This document shows, piece by piece, positions 27,331 through 35,696 of a DNA stretch of 64,000 nt (its first letter is position 1; the number at the start of each line of letters is the position of its first letter). This DNA comes from Yoonia sp. BS5-3. GTDB lineage: Bacteria; Pseudomonadota; Alphaproteobacteria; Rhodobacterales; Rhodobacteraceae. The position numbers were made by a program, and so were the translations under genes. The stretch lies in contig NZ_CP150951.2 of assembly GCF_038069655.2 (NCBI RefSeq), positions 1,452,001 through 1,516,000 on the forward strand, in the 5' to 3' direction. The notes under the pieces were generated by a model. That model was not told the DNA's origin. It did not search any database and worked only from the letters and a program-made list of their open reading frames with translations.

Positions 27331-27396
27331 TTGACTGCGGTCATTTTATAGTTCAAAAAATTGACCGTGGTCAATATCAAATTTGACCACGGTCAT
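27331..27396. promoter_or_regulatory. Three palindromic operators for the divergent TetR regulator
   Basis: Three 14-bp copies of one motif lie between the oxidoreductase and tetR genes: TTGACTGCGGTCAT (27331-27344), TTGACCGTGGTCAA (27361-27374) and TTGACCACGGTCAT (27383-27396). The consensus is TTGACC-N2-GGTCAA. The middle copy contains the -35 box of the oxidoreductase promoter (27374-27369; -10 CTATAA at 27351-27346) and the first sits near its transcription start. The layout fits repression of both genes by the TetR protein. Confidence 0.8.
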
Positions 27397-27418
27397 GAAA
27401 GATGCGAATTTGTGGCCC

Positions 27419-28009
27419 ATGGAAAAACGCGCACCCCAGAAACGCCGTCAGGAAACCCGTGCCAAGCTGATCGCCGCAGCAGAAGCCATTATCGCAACAG
27501 ACGGATTTTCTGGCCTGCGAGTGGAAGATGTCGTTGCCCGCGCGCAGGTGGCCAAAGGCACGTTCTTTTCTCACTTCGCGGACAAAGATCGGCTGATGGC
27601 CCTTATCATCGGCCAGGAGATGGAGCGCATTCTTGGGCAAATGGCCGACGCCCCGCCTCCAACCGACATCGACACATTTGCAGTCAGGTTGGCTCCGCTG
27701 ATGGACTACATGGCGCAGGATCGGTTTGTCTTTGATGTCGTCATGCGGTTTTCCGGGGCGGGGGCCATTGAAACAACAGAGCTGATATCGCATAACTTCA
27801 TGCGCCAGGTGGAATTGTTCGTCACGTGGATCTACGCGTTGCAAGGGACGGTGATCCGCACCGATGTAGACCCGGTGTTATTGGCCGAAGGTATTCAGGC
27901 ATTTGCGGTCCAGGCGATGGCCTTGAAACTCTGTGCTTTAGATAACACCAACAAATCCCATGAACGGCTGGTCACTTATTTGAAACCGTGGCTCGCCGCG
28001 CCTAAGTGA
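27419..28009 (+). CDS. TetR/AcrR family transcriptional repressor
   Basis: About 196 residues with an N-terminal TetR helix-turn-helix (RRQETRAKLIAAAEAIIATDG, then FSGLRVEDVVARAQVAKGTFF and SHFADKDRL, roughly residues 5-55) and a helical ligand-binding domain. ATG at 27419 is chosen because the earlier ATG at 27395 falls within the third operator copy, but neither start has a clear ribosome-binding site. It is divergent from the flavodoxin-fold reductase with three operator copies between them, a classic autoregulated pair. The inducer is unknown. Confidence 0.88.
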   Translation: MEKRAPQKRRQETRAKLIAAAEAIIATDGFSGLRVEDVVARAQVAKGTFFSHFADKDRLMALIIGQEMERILGQMADAPPPTDIDTFAVRLAPLMDYMAQDRFVFDVVMRFSGAGAIETTELISHNFMRQVELFVTWIYALQGTVIRTDVDPVLLAEGIQAFAVQAMALKLCALDNTNKSHERLVTYLKPWLAAPK

Positions 28010-28622
28010 GCGCGATAACAATTCCTACAGCGATCAGTAGCCAGCCAGCTGTCAGGTTCATCCGTCGCACTGCGCTGGGCGACTTGAGCAAGCCGCGCAC
28101 CCGATCGACTGAGGCAGCAAGCACCAGATTGCCGAGCAATGGCACAACGAAGCTGAGCATACAGATGACGATCAGATCTGCGGTCGTCACATGGCTGAGG
28201 TCAAAGAAACCCGGCAAAATTCCCATGTAGAACAGCGCAGCCTTGGGGTTTCCGATAATCACCGCGAGCCCCGCCACAAACCCCGCCCACATTCCCGGCC
28301 GCGTCAACCGGCTATTTGCGTTCAGCGCGTGATTTGCATTGCGGATCAATGCGATGCCCATCCCCAGAAAAACAATCACCGCGATCCATTGCAGCGCCGT
28401 CATGAACCCGGCAAAAACCGAGACCAGCCATGTTACCCCTAATGCCGCGACAAGTGGCCAGACAATGTCACCGATGGCGACCCCGATCGCCAAGGGCCAG
28501 GCCGCCTGAAACCCACCCGACAGGGACCGCGCCAGCAGCGCCACCCAAACCGGCCCGGGCGTCATGAAAAGCACGACAAGCGCCCCGGCATAAAGCAGCA
28601 TTTCAGTCAAGGTGATTGTCAT
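28002..28622 (-). CDS. LysE/RhtB family amino-acid exporter
   Basis: A 206-residue inner-membrane exporter with about six helices. The first helix carries FMTPGPVWVALLARSLSGG, the diagnostic GP...G pattern of LysE/RhtB, and GNPKAALFYMGILPGFFDL is the second signature. Members export amino acids or related small molecules. It overlaps the 3' end of the tetR gene by 8 bp (convergent) and the VOC protein gene by 4 bp on the same strand, so it is cotranscribed with that gene. Confidence 0.92.
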   Translation of the reverse strand: MTITLTEMLLYAGALVVLFMTPGPVWVALLARSLSGGFQAAWPLAIGVAIGDIVWPLVAALGVTWLVSVFAGFMTALQWIAVIVFLGMGIALIRNANHALNANSRLTRPGMWAGFVAGLAVIIGNPKAALFYMGILPGFFDLSHVTTADLIVICMLSFVVPLLGNLVLAASVDRVRGLLKSPSAVRRMNLTAGWLLIAVGIVIALT

Positions 28623-29050
28623 GATGTTGGCAATGTCAGGCTGCCATCATCATTCAGCGACCAAAACGGGTTCTGCGCGACTTCCCAGACATGTCCGTCA
28701 GGATCTGCGTAATAGCCTGAATACCCGCCCCAGAATACTTTTTCCGGCTTCTTCAAACCCTCAGCCCCTGCTGATATGGCCAATTCATAGGCCGCATTGA
28801 CCTCGGCCTCTGTTTCGAAATTTTGTGCGAGTGTGATTGCCCCGGTCCCAAGTGTGGCATCCGGCCTGCCTTGGTCTGCGGCCAGCGCCGATTTCCCAAA
28901 AAAGCCCAAGGCCATGCCGTTGATTTGGTAAAAGACAACCTCTCCCGCGATTTCGCGGGTGGGCACCCAGCCCAGTGCTGCATAGAACGCCTTGGCGCGA
29001 TCTAAATCCTCAACGCCGAGCGTGATTAGGGTCACGCGTTGTGGGGTCAT
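28619..29050 (-). CDS. VOC family protein (glyoxalase/bleomycin-resistance fold)
   Basis: A 143-residue protein with two beta-alpha-beta-beta-beta modules of the vicinal oxygen chelate fold. LGVEDLDRAKAFYAALGW is at the N-terminus and VFWGGYSGYYADPDGHVWEVAQNP near the end, the latter with the usual D-P-D-G-x-x-W-E metal-ligand region. It overlaps recF by 4 bp and the LysE gene by 4 bp, so it is part of the recF transcript. The substrate is not inferable. Confidence 0.9.
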   Translation of the reverse strand: MTPQRVTLITLGVEDLDRAKAFYAALGWVPTREIAGEVVFYQINGMALGFFGKSALAADQGRPDATLGTGAITLAQNFETEAEVNAAYELAISAGAEGLKKPEKVFWGGYSGYYADPDGHVWEVAQNPFWSLNDDGSLTLPTS

Positions 29051-30147
29051 GGCCTGTCATTTGTTGTCAGGGTGGAATGCCCATCGGTTTCGGTCACTTC
29101 GGCATATTGGGCCCGGGTGCCCAACTCGGCGAAAAGCTCGGGCCCGGTGCCGGTCATGAAGGCCTGCGCACCCAACCCGCAAATCTCATCATAAAGCGCG
29201 GCTCGGCGTCCTGCGTCCAGGTGGGCTGCGACCTCATCCAGCAAAAGGATCGGCGGGGCACCGAATGATTTGGCCAAAGCCCGGCCATTGGCAAGGATGA
29301 GCGAGATCAGCAGCGCCTTTTGTTCGCCGGTAGAACAGTCCTTGGCCGCCACGTTTTTTTCAACATAAACGGCATCCAGATCGGCGCGATGCGGCCCGAT
29401 CAAGGTGCGCCCGGCGGCCATGTCCCGGTTGCGGTTATCCGCTAGCGCAGTTTGCAAGTCTTCGGGGATGGGTTCGGCAGATGTAAGCGACAAGGCCGCT
29501 TTGGGAAAAGCGGTGGTCGCGGCTTGCTGGGCGGCGGTCAATTCGGCAATTGCGGCCAAGCGGTTGCGCTGGATTGCGGCCCCGGATTCGGCCATCTGCA
29601 GCTCAATCGCCGCATACCAATGCGGATCGCGCACCATGTCTTTCAGCAGACGGTTCCGTTCACGCATCGCACGTTCATAGCTGAGCACTGCCTCGGCATG
29701 GCTTGGTTCAAAGCTAAGCGTGGCGCGGTCCAGGAAACGGCGGCGGCCTTCGGCCCCTTCGATCCAAAGCCGGTCCATCGACGGAACCAGCCACAACATC
29801 CGTGCGATACGACCCAAAGCGACCTGCGGGGCGGTTTTACCGTCGATCCGCAATTGGCGGGAATTACCGGGTTCGGCCCAGGTTTCAAGTTCGTGCGTGG
29901 TGTTAAGCGATTGCAGGTGGGCCGTGACCTTCCAACCCAGGGCCTCAGGCTTGCGTGATAGATCATCAGCACCTGCACGGCGCAAACCGCGTCCCGGCGA
30001 TAAAAGCGAGACGGCTTCAATCAGGTTGGTCTTGCCGGCACCATTGGGACCAAAAATCGCAACAGGACGCGGATCAAGCGCAAGCTCCGCGCGCTTATGC
30101 GAGCGAAAATGTGACAAAGTCAGCGATGTTAGCGCAAGTTCAGTCAT
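29047..30147 (-). CDS. recF: DNA replication and repair protein RecF
   Basis: SMC-like ATPase that loads RecA onto gapped DNA, 366 residues. Walker A GPNGAGKT is at 33-40. The signature is in the STGEQKALLISLILANG region and Walker B in PPILLLDEVAAHLD. The start at 30147 (MTELALTSLTLSHFRSHKRA) gives the conserved N-terminus; the upstream frame to 30252 would run through two hairpins. It follows dnaN on the same strand with a 61-bp gap. No good ribosome-binding sequence is seen, so expression may depend on the structured leader. Confidence 0.96.
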   Translation of the reverse strand: MTELALTSLTLSHFRSHKRAELALDPRPVAIFGPNGAGKTNLIEAVSLLSPGRGLRRAGADDLSRKPEALGWKVTAHLQSLNTTHELETWAEPGNSRQLRIDGKTAPQVALGRIARMLWLVPSMDRLWIEGAEGRRRFLDRATLSFEPSHAEAVLSYERAMRERNRLLKDMVRDPHWYAAIELQMAESGAAIQRNRLAAIAELTAAQQAATTAFPKAALSLTSAEPIPEDLQTALADNRNRDMAAGRTLIGPHRADLDAVYVEKNVAAKDCSTGEQKALLISLILANGRALAKSFGAPPILLLDEVAAHLDAGRRAALYDEICGLGAQAFMTGTGPELFAELGTRAQYAEVTETDGHSTLTTNDRP

Positions 30148-30157
30148 CCGCGCCAAA

Positions 30158-30202
30158 CAGGATTTAGGTAAATCCTGCTTCCAAAATTTAGATAAATTTT
30201 GG
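30158..30202. repeat. Tandem related AT-rich hairpins between dnaN and recF
   Basis: Two palindromes stand side by side: CAGGATTTA-GG-TAAATCCTG (30158-30177), and CCAAAATTTA (30181-30190) pairing with TAAATTTTGG (30193-30202) around GA. They share the TTTA..TAAA core and are separated by three bases. They fill the dnaN-recF gap and lie directly upstream of the recF start. They may be a mobile intergenic element or may affect recF translation or dnaN mRNA stability. Confidence 0.65.
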
Positions 30203-30208
30203 CCCCCG

Positions 30209-31327
30209 TCACACGCGCATCGGCATGACGACATAGACTGCTGATGTGTCATTGCCTTCGCGCATCAGTGTTGGATCACCCGAAGAGTTGAACATGAAAA
30301 TAGCATTCTCACGGTCAACTTGGCTGGCAATTTCCAAAAGATACTTGGCGTTAAACCCGATTTCCAAACGCTCATCATTATAGGCAACGGCCAGTTCTTC
30401 CTCAGCAGCGCCGCTATCGGGGGCATTCACTGACAAAACCAGCCGGTCCTCATCGAGCGACAGCTTTACGGCGCGGGATCGTTCCGACGAGACGGTGGCC
30501 ACACGGTCGACGGCCTTCGCAAATTCGCTGGCATCCACCTCGAGCTTTCGCGTGTTTCCTTGTGGAATGACACGTGTGTAGTCTGGGAAAGTGCCGTCGA
30601 TCACCTTGGATGTCAGCGTAATTGCGGGTGTTGCAAAACGGATTTTCGTCTCGGACACCGAGATAGCAATCTGCATGTCATCATCATCCAGCAGCTTACG
30701 CAGCTCACCGACCGTCTTGCGGGGGACAATCACGCCCGCCATATCTGTGGCACCTTCCGGCAAATCGGCATCGATCCGTGCCAGACGGTGACCATCGGTC
30801 GCCACGCAACGCAGCACCTTGCCGCCATCAGAATCGGCGATATGCATATAGACGCCGTTCAGATAATATCGTGTCTCTTCCGTCGAAATCGCGAATTTCG
30901 ACTTGTCGAATAATCGGCGCAATACCGGGGCCGGAGCCGAGAAGTTGGCGGCATATTCCGATGAAGCCATCACCGGAAAATCCTCTTTCGGTAATGTCGC
31001 AAGCGAGAAGTTTGAACGCCCCGCCTCAATCGTCAGCCGCCCGGAGGCCCCATCTTCGGTGAGCGTAACCAAGGCCCCATCGGGCAATTTACGCACAATC
31101 TCGTTCAACGTCACAGCGGCAACGGTTGTGGCGCCCGCGCGTTCCACTTTGGCCGGGGCTTTGTCAACCACTTCGATATCCAGATCGGTCGCGCGGAAAT
31201 GAACGTCGTCACCTTCAGCCTCGATCAGGACATTGGCCAAAATTGGTATCGTGTTGCGTCTTTCAACAACCGACTGCGCCTGGGCGACCGCCTTGAGCAG
31301 CACCCCACGTTCAATGCTGAATTTCAT
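30209..31327 (-). CDS. dnaN: DNA polymerase III beta subunit (sliding clamp)
   Basis: The ring-shaped processivity clamp of replication, 372 residues. The N-terminus MKFSIERGVLLKAVAQAQSVVERRNTIPILANVLIEA, read in pieces, is typical. Three clamp domains of about 120 residues follow, and the end DPTLMREGNDTSAVYVVMPMRV carries the conserved C-terminal VMPMR element. It lies between dnaA and recF on the same strand in the common bacterial order. No abnormality was seen. Confidence 0.98.
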   Translation of the reverse strand: MKFSIERGVLLKAVAQAQSVVERRNTIPILANVLIEAEGDDVHFRATDLDIEVVDKAPAKVERAGATTVAAVTLNEIVRKLPDGALVTLTEDGASGRLTIEAGRSNFSLATLPKEDFPVMASSEYAANFSAPAPVLRRLFDKSKFAISTEETRYYLNGVYMHIADSDGGKVLRCVATDGHRLARIDADLPEGATDMAGVIVPRKTVGELRKLLDDDDMQIAISVSETKIRFATPAITLTSKVIDGTFPDYTRVIPQGNTRKLEVDASEFAKAVDRVATVSSERSRAVKLSLDEDRLVLSVNAPDSGAAEEELAVAYNDERLEIGFNAKYLLEIASQVDRENAIFMFNSSGDPTLMREGNDTSAVYVVMPMRV

Positions 31328-31372
31328 ATCTCAATGCTCCGCATATCTTGGTGGCCCCCGCCGCCGGGACGC

Positions 31373-31390
31373 AAAATGTACTGCATTTTT
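31373..31390 (-). terminator. Weak terminator-like hairpin between dnaA and dnaN
   Basis: AAAATG and CATTTT flank a five-base loop, with a T-run on the minus strand. It lies in the 125-bp gap downstream of dnaA and upstream of dnaN. It may partly end dnaA transcripts so that dnaN uses its own promoter. Confidence 0.35.
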
Positions 31391-31452
31391 CCGGTTGCTC
31401 AAGCGTTTTGTTGGACTGTTGACGATGCACCTTGCGCCGTCAAGCGCTGGTC

Positions 31453-32799
31453 TTATTCGGACAGCGCCCTGCGCAATAGTTCCAAGTCGTCTGCGATTTG
31501 ACTATCAAGCGCTTTTAGCTCTTCAATCTTGCGTACGCCATGCATGACAGTCGTATGGTCACGCCCGCCAAACCGGCGCCCGATTTCAGGCAGCGAACGG
31601 CTGGTCATATGCTTGGCGAGATACATTGCCATCTGACGTGGGCGGGCATAATTGCGCACCCGCTTGGGGCCAATCATATCAGACAGACGGATATTGTAAT
31701 GCTCGGATACTTTCCGCTGAATTTCCTCAACGGTGACCTTGCGATCGGAAGCTTTCAGCACGTCAGACAAGCAGTCTTGAGTCAATTCCAGCGTAATTTC
31801 CCGCCCGACAAGCGAAGCAAAGGCGAACAGGCGGGTCAACGCGCCCTCAAGCACACGCACATTGGTCGTGATGCGGTGGGCTAGGAATTCAAGAACGCCA
31901 TCGGCGATTTGCAACCCGGGATATTGGGCTGCGTAATACGCGACCTTGGACTGCAGTACGCTAAGCCGCAGTTCATAATCGGTTGGGTGCAGGTCGACCA
32001 CCAGACCACATTGCAGGCGCGATTTGATCCGCTCTTCAAGATCTTTGATTTCGCCTGGCGCGCGATCCGCCGAAATGATGATCTGTTTCTGGCCATCCAC
32101 AAGTGCGTTGAATGTGTGAAAGAACTCTTCCTGAGTGCTGTCCTTGCCTGCGATGAATTGCACATCATCGACCATCAACACGTCAACCGAACGGAACAGT
32201 TGTTTGAAGTCCATCATTTTGCGTTCGCGCAGCGCCGTGATGAAGCGATACATGAATTGCTCGGCTGACAGATAAAGGACATTCAATCCGGGCGAGCGCT
32301 GTTTCAGCTCATGTGCAATCGCATGCATCAAATGGGTCTTGCCCAGCCCTACGCCGCCGTAAAGGAAAAGAGGGTTGAAAGTGATCGGGCCACCTTCGGC
32401 CACACGGCGAGCAGCGGCATGGGCAAGCTCGTTGGGTTTGCCAACGATGAAGGTGTCAAAGGTGAAACGGGCATCAAGGGGAGAGCCAGCAATTTCATCA
32501 TCACCGCTTGGCTTGGACGCGACACGCTCTGTCTGCTTTTGCGCGGCCGGTTTCGTCAGTTTGGGTACGTCAAATTGTAGGCGCTGAACGTTCTGGCCAT
32601 GTTGGTTGAGATGGTAGATTATCTGGTCGCCAAAGTTCTGGGACACGTAGTTTCCAATGAAATTGGTTGGTACGTGGAAGGTCGCAACCCCACCAGCCAA
32701 TTGCGAAAATTCCAATGGCTCAATCCAGCTCGAAAAACTATTGGCGCCCAGCGCACCTTTGAGAGCTGTCAACACTTTTGCCCAGATATCGTTCGTCAT
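31453..32799 (-). CDS. dnaA: Chromosomal replication initiator protein DnaA
   Basis: AAA+ initiator of 448 residues. Domain I (about 1-80) and a short linker precede the AAA+ domain with Walker A GGVGLGKT at 148-155, Walker B VDVLMVDDVQFI near 207-218 and sensor segments. Domain IV ends with RPRQMAMYLAKHMTSRSLPEIG and RDHTTVMHGVRKIEEL, the DnaA-box-binding helix-turn-helix. The start at 32799 (MTNDIWAKV) has AAAGGGACAAG just upstream; frames to 32925 have no such signal. Upstream lies a 593-bp gap with possible origin or control elements. Confidence 0.98.
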   Translation of the reverse strand: MTNDIWAKVLTALKGALGANSFSSWIEPLEFSQLAGGVATFHVPTNFIGNYVSQNFGDQIIYHLNQHGQNVQRLQFDVPKLTKPAAQKQTERVASKPSGDDEIAGSPLDARFTFDTFIVGKPNELAHAAARRVAEGGPITFNPLFLYGGVGLGKTHLMHAIAHELKQRSPGLNVLYLSAEQFMYRFITALRERKMMDFKQLFRSVDVLMVDDVQFIAGKDSTQEEFFHTFNALVDGQKQIIISADRAPGEIKDLEERIKSRLQCGLVVDLHPTDYELRLSVLQSKVAYYAAQYPGLQIADGVLEFLAHRITTNVRVLEGALTRLFAFASLVGREITLELTQDCLSDVLKASDRKVTVEEIQRKVSEHYNIRLSDMIGPKRVRNYARPRQMAMYLAKHMTSRSLPEIGRRFGGRDHTTVMHGVRKIEELKALDSQIADDLELLRRALSE

Positions 32800-33073
32800 C
32801 TTGTCCCTTTTTGCCCTACTCACTGCACGCGCCGCCTTGCCTTGCAGCGCGCCAATACACACACGAGACAGCCATATCCCGGGCAAAAAATATCGCGTCA
32901 TCTGGGTAGCCCCACCCAAATGCACGGTCTTTCACCAAACCTATAGGCCAAAACATTCATCATCGCCAAAAGCGCGTTGATGAATGCCGAACGGCAGATA
33001 TCGGGACATCAGACAACGACAACCGTCAAGGAGCAGACCCTGACCATCGCGCAGACACAAAAGTGGACTGGTT

Positions 33074-33133
33074 TCATAGCCGTACTATGAGCCCCGACAC
33101 CACCATGCATGAAGTCCAACAAAGCTGCCGCAT
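33074..33133 (-). CDS. Short ORF in the dnaA leader, 19 residues
   Basis: Reading toward dnaA, ATG at 33133 follows AAAGGA with 3 bases between and opens a 19-codon frame (MRQLCWTSCMVVSGLIVRL) ending TGA at 33074. The ribosome-binding sequence is in the loop of a hairpin whose arms are CCGCAT and ATGCGG (33128-33148); the arm includes the start codon, so folding could gate translation. It ends 275 bp before dnaA. It may be a regulatory upstream ORF or coincidence. It is antisense to the CxxCPxCG short ORF. Confidence 0.3.
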   Translation of the reverse strand: MRQLCWTSCMVVSGLIVRL

Positions 33134-33194
33134 CTGTCCTTTATGCGGTGCGGTCTTGCTGGATCCTCTCCATGTTCCCCCCGGAACGACGTGA
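33087..33194 (+). CDS. Short ORF with a CxxCPxCG zinc-ribbon-like motif, 35 residues
   Basis: ATG at 33087 opens a 35-codon frame ending TGA at 33192-33194. Its centre reads SCRICPLCGAVLLDPLHVPP: a CxxCPxCG knuckle like those in small zinc-binding proteins. There is no recognisable ribosome-binding site and the frame is short, so it may be chance. It overlaps on the opposite strand a 19-codon ORF that has a better start signal; probably at most one is real. Confidence 0.25.
   Translation: MSPDTTMHEVQQSCRICPLCGAVLLDPLHVPPGTT
33128..33148 (-). promoter_or_regulatory. Hairpin presenting a ribosome-binding sequence in its loop
   Basis: CCGCAT (33128-33133) and ATGCGG (33143-33148) form a 6-bp stem around a 9-base loop. 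On the minus strand the loop carries AAAGGA and the 3' arm contains the ATG of the 19-codon ORF. It lies in the presumed dnaA leader region. Confidence 0.4.
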
Positions 33195-33328
33195 ATCGCA
33201 AGCATAAGCTAGCAAGGCGTCAGCGCCTGCTTCAACACAACAACGCGCTTGACTCGGTGATTGTGGAAAAAGAATCTATGGACCCTTTGAAATGACAAGA
33301 AAACCTGCGCAAGGCTGCAACAGGTCCA

Positions 33329-33360
33329 CAAAAAAAATGCGCCCGTCTGGACGCATTTTT
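33329..33360 (-). terminator. Rho-independent terminator of rpsT
   Basis: On the minus strand, 33 bp past the rpsT stop, AAATGCGTCC pairs with GGGCGCATTT around AGAC (one mismatch) and is followed by eight T residues. This is a standard intrinsic terminator and separates rpsT from the dnaA leader. Confidence 0.85.
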
Positions 33361-33392
33361 CGATTCTCAAAACGCAAGAAATTGCCGGTCGG

Positions 33393-33656
33393 TTAACCGA
33401 TGGCTTTGACCCGCGCAGCCAAGCGCGACATTTTCCGTGCTGCAGTGTTCTTGTGGTAGACGCCTTTGGTAACGCCGCGCATCAGTTCGGGCTGTGCGGC
33501 CTTCAATGCGGCTGCCGCAGCGTCTTTATCACCGGAGGCGATGGCCTCTTCGACGGCGCGCAGCGAAGTGCGAATCCGTGAGCGGCGCATTTTGTTGATT
33601 GCGTAGCGGGCCTCATTCTGGCGCGCGCGTTTTTTGGCTTGTGGTGTATTTGCCAT
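33393..33656 (-). CDS. rpsT: 30S ribosomal protein S20
   Basis: Primary-binding small-subunit protein, 87 residues, highly basic and helical. The N-terminus [21 protein letters not shown] is read in pieces, and [38 protein letters not shown] are diagnostic of S20. It has its own terminator. Placement upstream of dnaA on the same strand is common in this bacterial group. Confidence 0.98.
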   Translation of the reverse strand: MANTPQAKKRARQNEARYAINKMRRSRIRTSLRAVEEAIASGDKDAAAAALKAAQPELMRGVTKGVYHKNTAARKMSRLAARVKAIG

Positions 33657-33825
33657 GTCTGTGTTCCGTAGGTTGGGTCAATTCAAAATCTATCGCGCAA
33701 GAAGCCCAACCCGGGTTTTTAGAACCGGCTGTCTGGCCAAAGCGGGCCTCACACGCATGTACAGCGCGGCTGATAGGGGCTGACGGGTCTTGAGTCAACC
33801 GATCAAACGCAAAGGAGTACCATAT

Positions 33826-34602
33826 CTACCGATCGCGGAATTGCGCTTCGCGTTTTTCCATGAAAGCGGCCATTCCTTCGCTTTGGTCCTCGGTTGAGAA
33901 AAGCGAGTTAAACAGCGTGCGTTCATATTGCAGCCCTTCGGCCAGCGTTGTTTCATAGGCTCGGTCAACAGCGCTTTTTGCAGCGGTCGATGCGATCAAT
34001 GATTTCTCGGCGATCTTTTCGGCAGCTGCCTTGGCTTCGGCAAGTAGCTTTTTGACAGGCACAACGCGGCTGACCAACCCCGAGCGCTCAGCCTCGTCTG
34101 CATCCATGAAACGGCCCGTCAGATGCATATCCATCGATTTTGCTTTGCCGACAAAACGGGTCAGGCGCTGCGTGCCACCCAAACCGGCGATGACGCCCAG
34201 ATTAATCTCGGGCTGGCCGAACTTTGCATTATCTGCGGCAATGATGAAATCGCACATCATGGCCAGTTCACAGCCCCCGCCCAGCGCGTAGCCCGCGACG
34301 GCGGCGATGATCGGTTTGCGGATGTTGTTGAAGCGCGTTGATTCTGCTTCGAAGAAACGGCTGGTGTACATTTCGACAAAGCTTTTGTCGGCCATTTCGC
34401 TGATATCCGCTCCGGCCGCAAAGGCCTTTTCCGATCCAGTGATGACGATACAGCGCACCTTCTCATTAACATCGGCTTCTTCCAGTGCCGTGCACAGCTC
34501 TGTGAGAAGCGTGCTGTTCAACGCATTCAGCGCGTCCGGCCGGTTGAGCGTGATCATCGCAATATTGTCCGCGATATCAACGATAATGGTTTCAAAAGCC
34601 AT
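33826..34602 (-). CDS. Enoyl-CoA hydratase
   Basis: A crotonase-fold enzyme of 258 residues that hydrates 2-enoyl-CoA in fatty-acid and related degradation. The oxyanion-hole segments are AFAAGADI and YALGGGCEL. The two catalytic glutamates are E112 ([11 protein letters not shown]) and E132 ([19 protein letters not shown]), as in typical short-chain enoyl-CoA hydratase. It lies between mutM and rpsT with 169 bp to rpsT. The length and residues indicate an active general hydratase; exact chain preference is unknown. Confidence 0.94.
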   Translation of the reverse strand: MAFETIIVDIADNIAMITLNRPDALNALNSTLLTELCTALEEADVNEKVRCIVITGSEKAFAAGADISEMADKSFVEMYTSRFFEAESTRFNNIRKPIIAAVAGYALGGGCELAMMCDFIIAADNAKFGQPEINLGVIAGLGGTQRLTRFVGKAKSMDMHLTGRFMDADEAERSGLVSRVVPVKKLLAEAKAAAEKIAEKSLIASTAAKSAVDRAYETTLAEGLQYERTLFNSLFSTEDQSEGMAAFMEKREAQFRDR

Positions 34603-34665
34603 GCTGCCGTCCCTGTTGCCGCTGGTCAGGTCCTAGTGATTAGCAAAGCGGGCGCGCGGATCAAG

Positions 34666-35517
34666 CTATCTTTGGCATTGCGGACAGAAGAAGGATGAGC
34701 GTCCCGATTGTACGATTCGGCGGATTTGCATGTTACAAGAGGGGGTTACGCAGTCTGCACCCTCGCGATCATAGACCTGAAAAACATGTTGAAAGTAGCC
34801 AAGTTCACCATCCGATTGGCGGTAATCACGCAGCGATGATCCCCCTGCAACGATTGCTTCGGATAGCACATCGCGGATGATTGGGACCAATGCGGCCACC
34901 CGTTTCGCACTGATTTTACCTGCTTTGCGCGCCGGATGAATCCCCGCCCGAAACAGAACTTCGCACACATAGATATTGCCCAGACCTGCAACGATTCTTT
35001 GATCAAGCAGGGCCGACTTCACGGGTGTGTTCCGTCCTTTGAACTTCTCGATAAGGTAGGTTTCGTGAAATGCATTCCCCAATGGCTCTGGCCCTATATC
35101 GCGGATTAGCCAGTGATTCTCCTGCTCCGCTGTTTGCATCAAATCCATCGCGCCAAAGCGCCGTGCATCGTTGAACGTCACCCGCGCGCCGTTTTCCATG
35201 TGAAAGACAACATGATCATGTTTGGCGGGGGCGGGGTGGGGGTGATGGAACGCACCTATCTTTTGGCCGGACACCAACATGCGCCCAGACATGCCCAAAT
35301 GGATCAACAGCGTTTCGGCGCTGGCCAAGTCAACCAGAATATATTTCGATCGGCGGCGTAGGCCCAGCACGCGCTGGCCCGACAATCGTGCGGCCATATC
35401 CGTAGGAAAAGGCCACCGCAGATCCGGACGGTTCACATCGGCGCGGGCGATCACCTGACCCTCCATGACCGGGGCAATGCCTGCTTTGACGGTTTCAACT
35501 TCGGGCAGTTCGGGCAT
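34666..35517 (-). CDS. mutM: Formamidopyrimidine-DNA glycosylase
   Basis: Bifunctional glycosylase/AP lyase that removes 8-oxoguanine and formamidopyrimidines, 283 residues. The N-terminus PELPEVETV carries catalytic Pro1/Glu2 after Met removal. The helix-two-turn-helix region [23 protein letters not shown] is intact. The C-terminal zinc finger CVTPSC...FFCPQC has all four cysteines. It is divergent from ubiE, the usual order in these bacteria. Confidence 0.97.
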   Translation of the reverse strand: MPELPEVETVKAGIAPVMEGQVIARADVNRPDLRWPFPTDMAARLSGQRVLGLRRRSKYILVDLASAETLLIHLGMSGRMLVSGQKIGAFHHPHPAPAKHDHVVFHMENGARVTFNDARRFGAMDLMQTAEQENHWLIRDIGPEPLGNAFHETYLIEKFKGRNTPVKSALLDQRIVAGLGNIYVCEVLFRAGIHPARKAGKISAKRVAALVPIIRDVLSEAIVAGGSSLRDYRQSDGELGYFQHVFQVYDREGADCVTPSCNMQIRRIVQSGRSSFFCPQCQR

Positions 35518-35696
35518 TTATGCGGTTCTATTCCTTGCAATACCGGTCATCGCATACGCCAGAATTATGCAAAACCCCAACAGGTTTTCAGGCCCCTTTG
35601 TGCTGCTTGTTCTGTTGCCCGTGGCAGATTGCCCATTTGTTTCTGCCTGCGTCTGGGTATAACTGTGCGCTGACAGGATGCAGCCGAAGGCACGAC

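Larger units (their letters stand above)
32800..33392. other. dnaA-rpsT intergenic region; possible replication origin or dnaA control region
   Basis: This 593-bp gap lacks a long gene. Seen in it are: a near-consensus DnaA box TGTGGAAAA (33262-33270, one mismatch); four CcrM-type GANTC sites within 174 bp (33193, 33251, 33272 and 33362); a hairpin at 33128-33148; a second small palindrome GTTCC-CCCC-GGAAC around 33173-33186; two antisense short ORFs; and the rpsT terminator. Clustered GANTC sites and a DnaA box next to dnaA suggest cell-cycle control or an origin. One good box is too few to claim oriC. Confidence 0.45.

Noticed and set aside
32980..33270. Structured RNA gene (4.5S, 6S or tmRNA) in the dnaA-rpsT gap
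   Set aside because: The conserved SRP core (GGAAGGNAGCAGC-type), a tmRNA tag sequence and the 6S bubble pattern were looked for and not found; only small hairpins are present.
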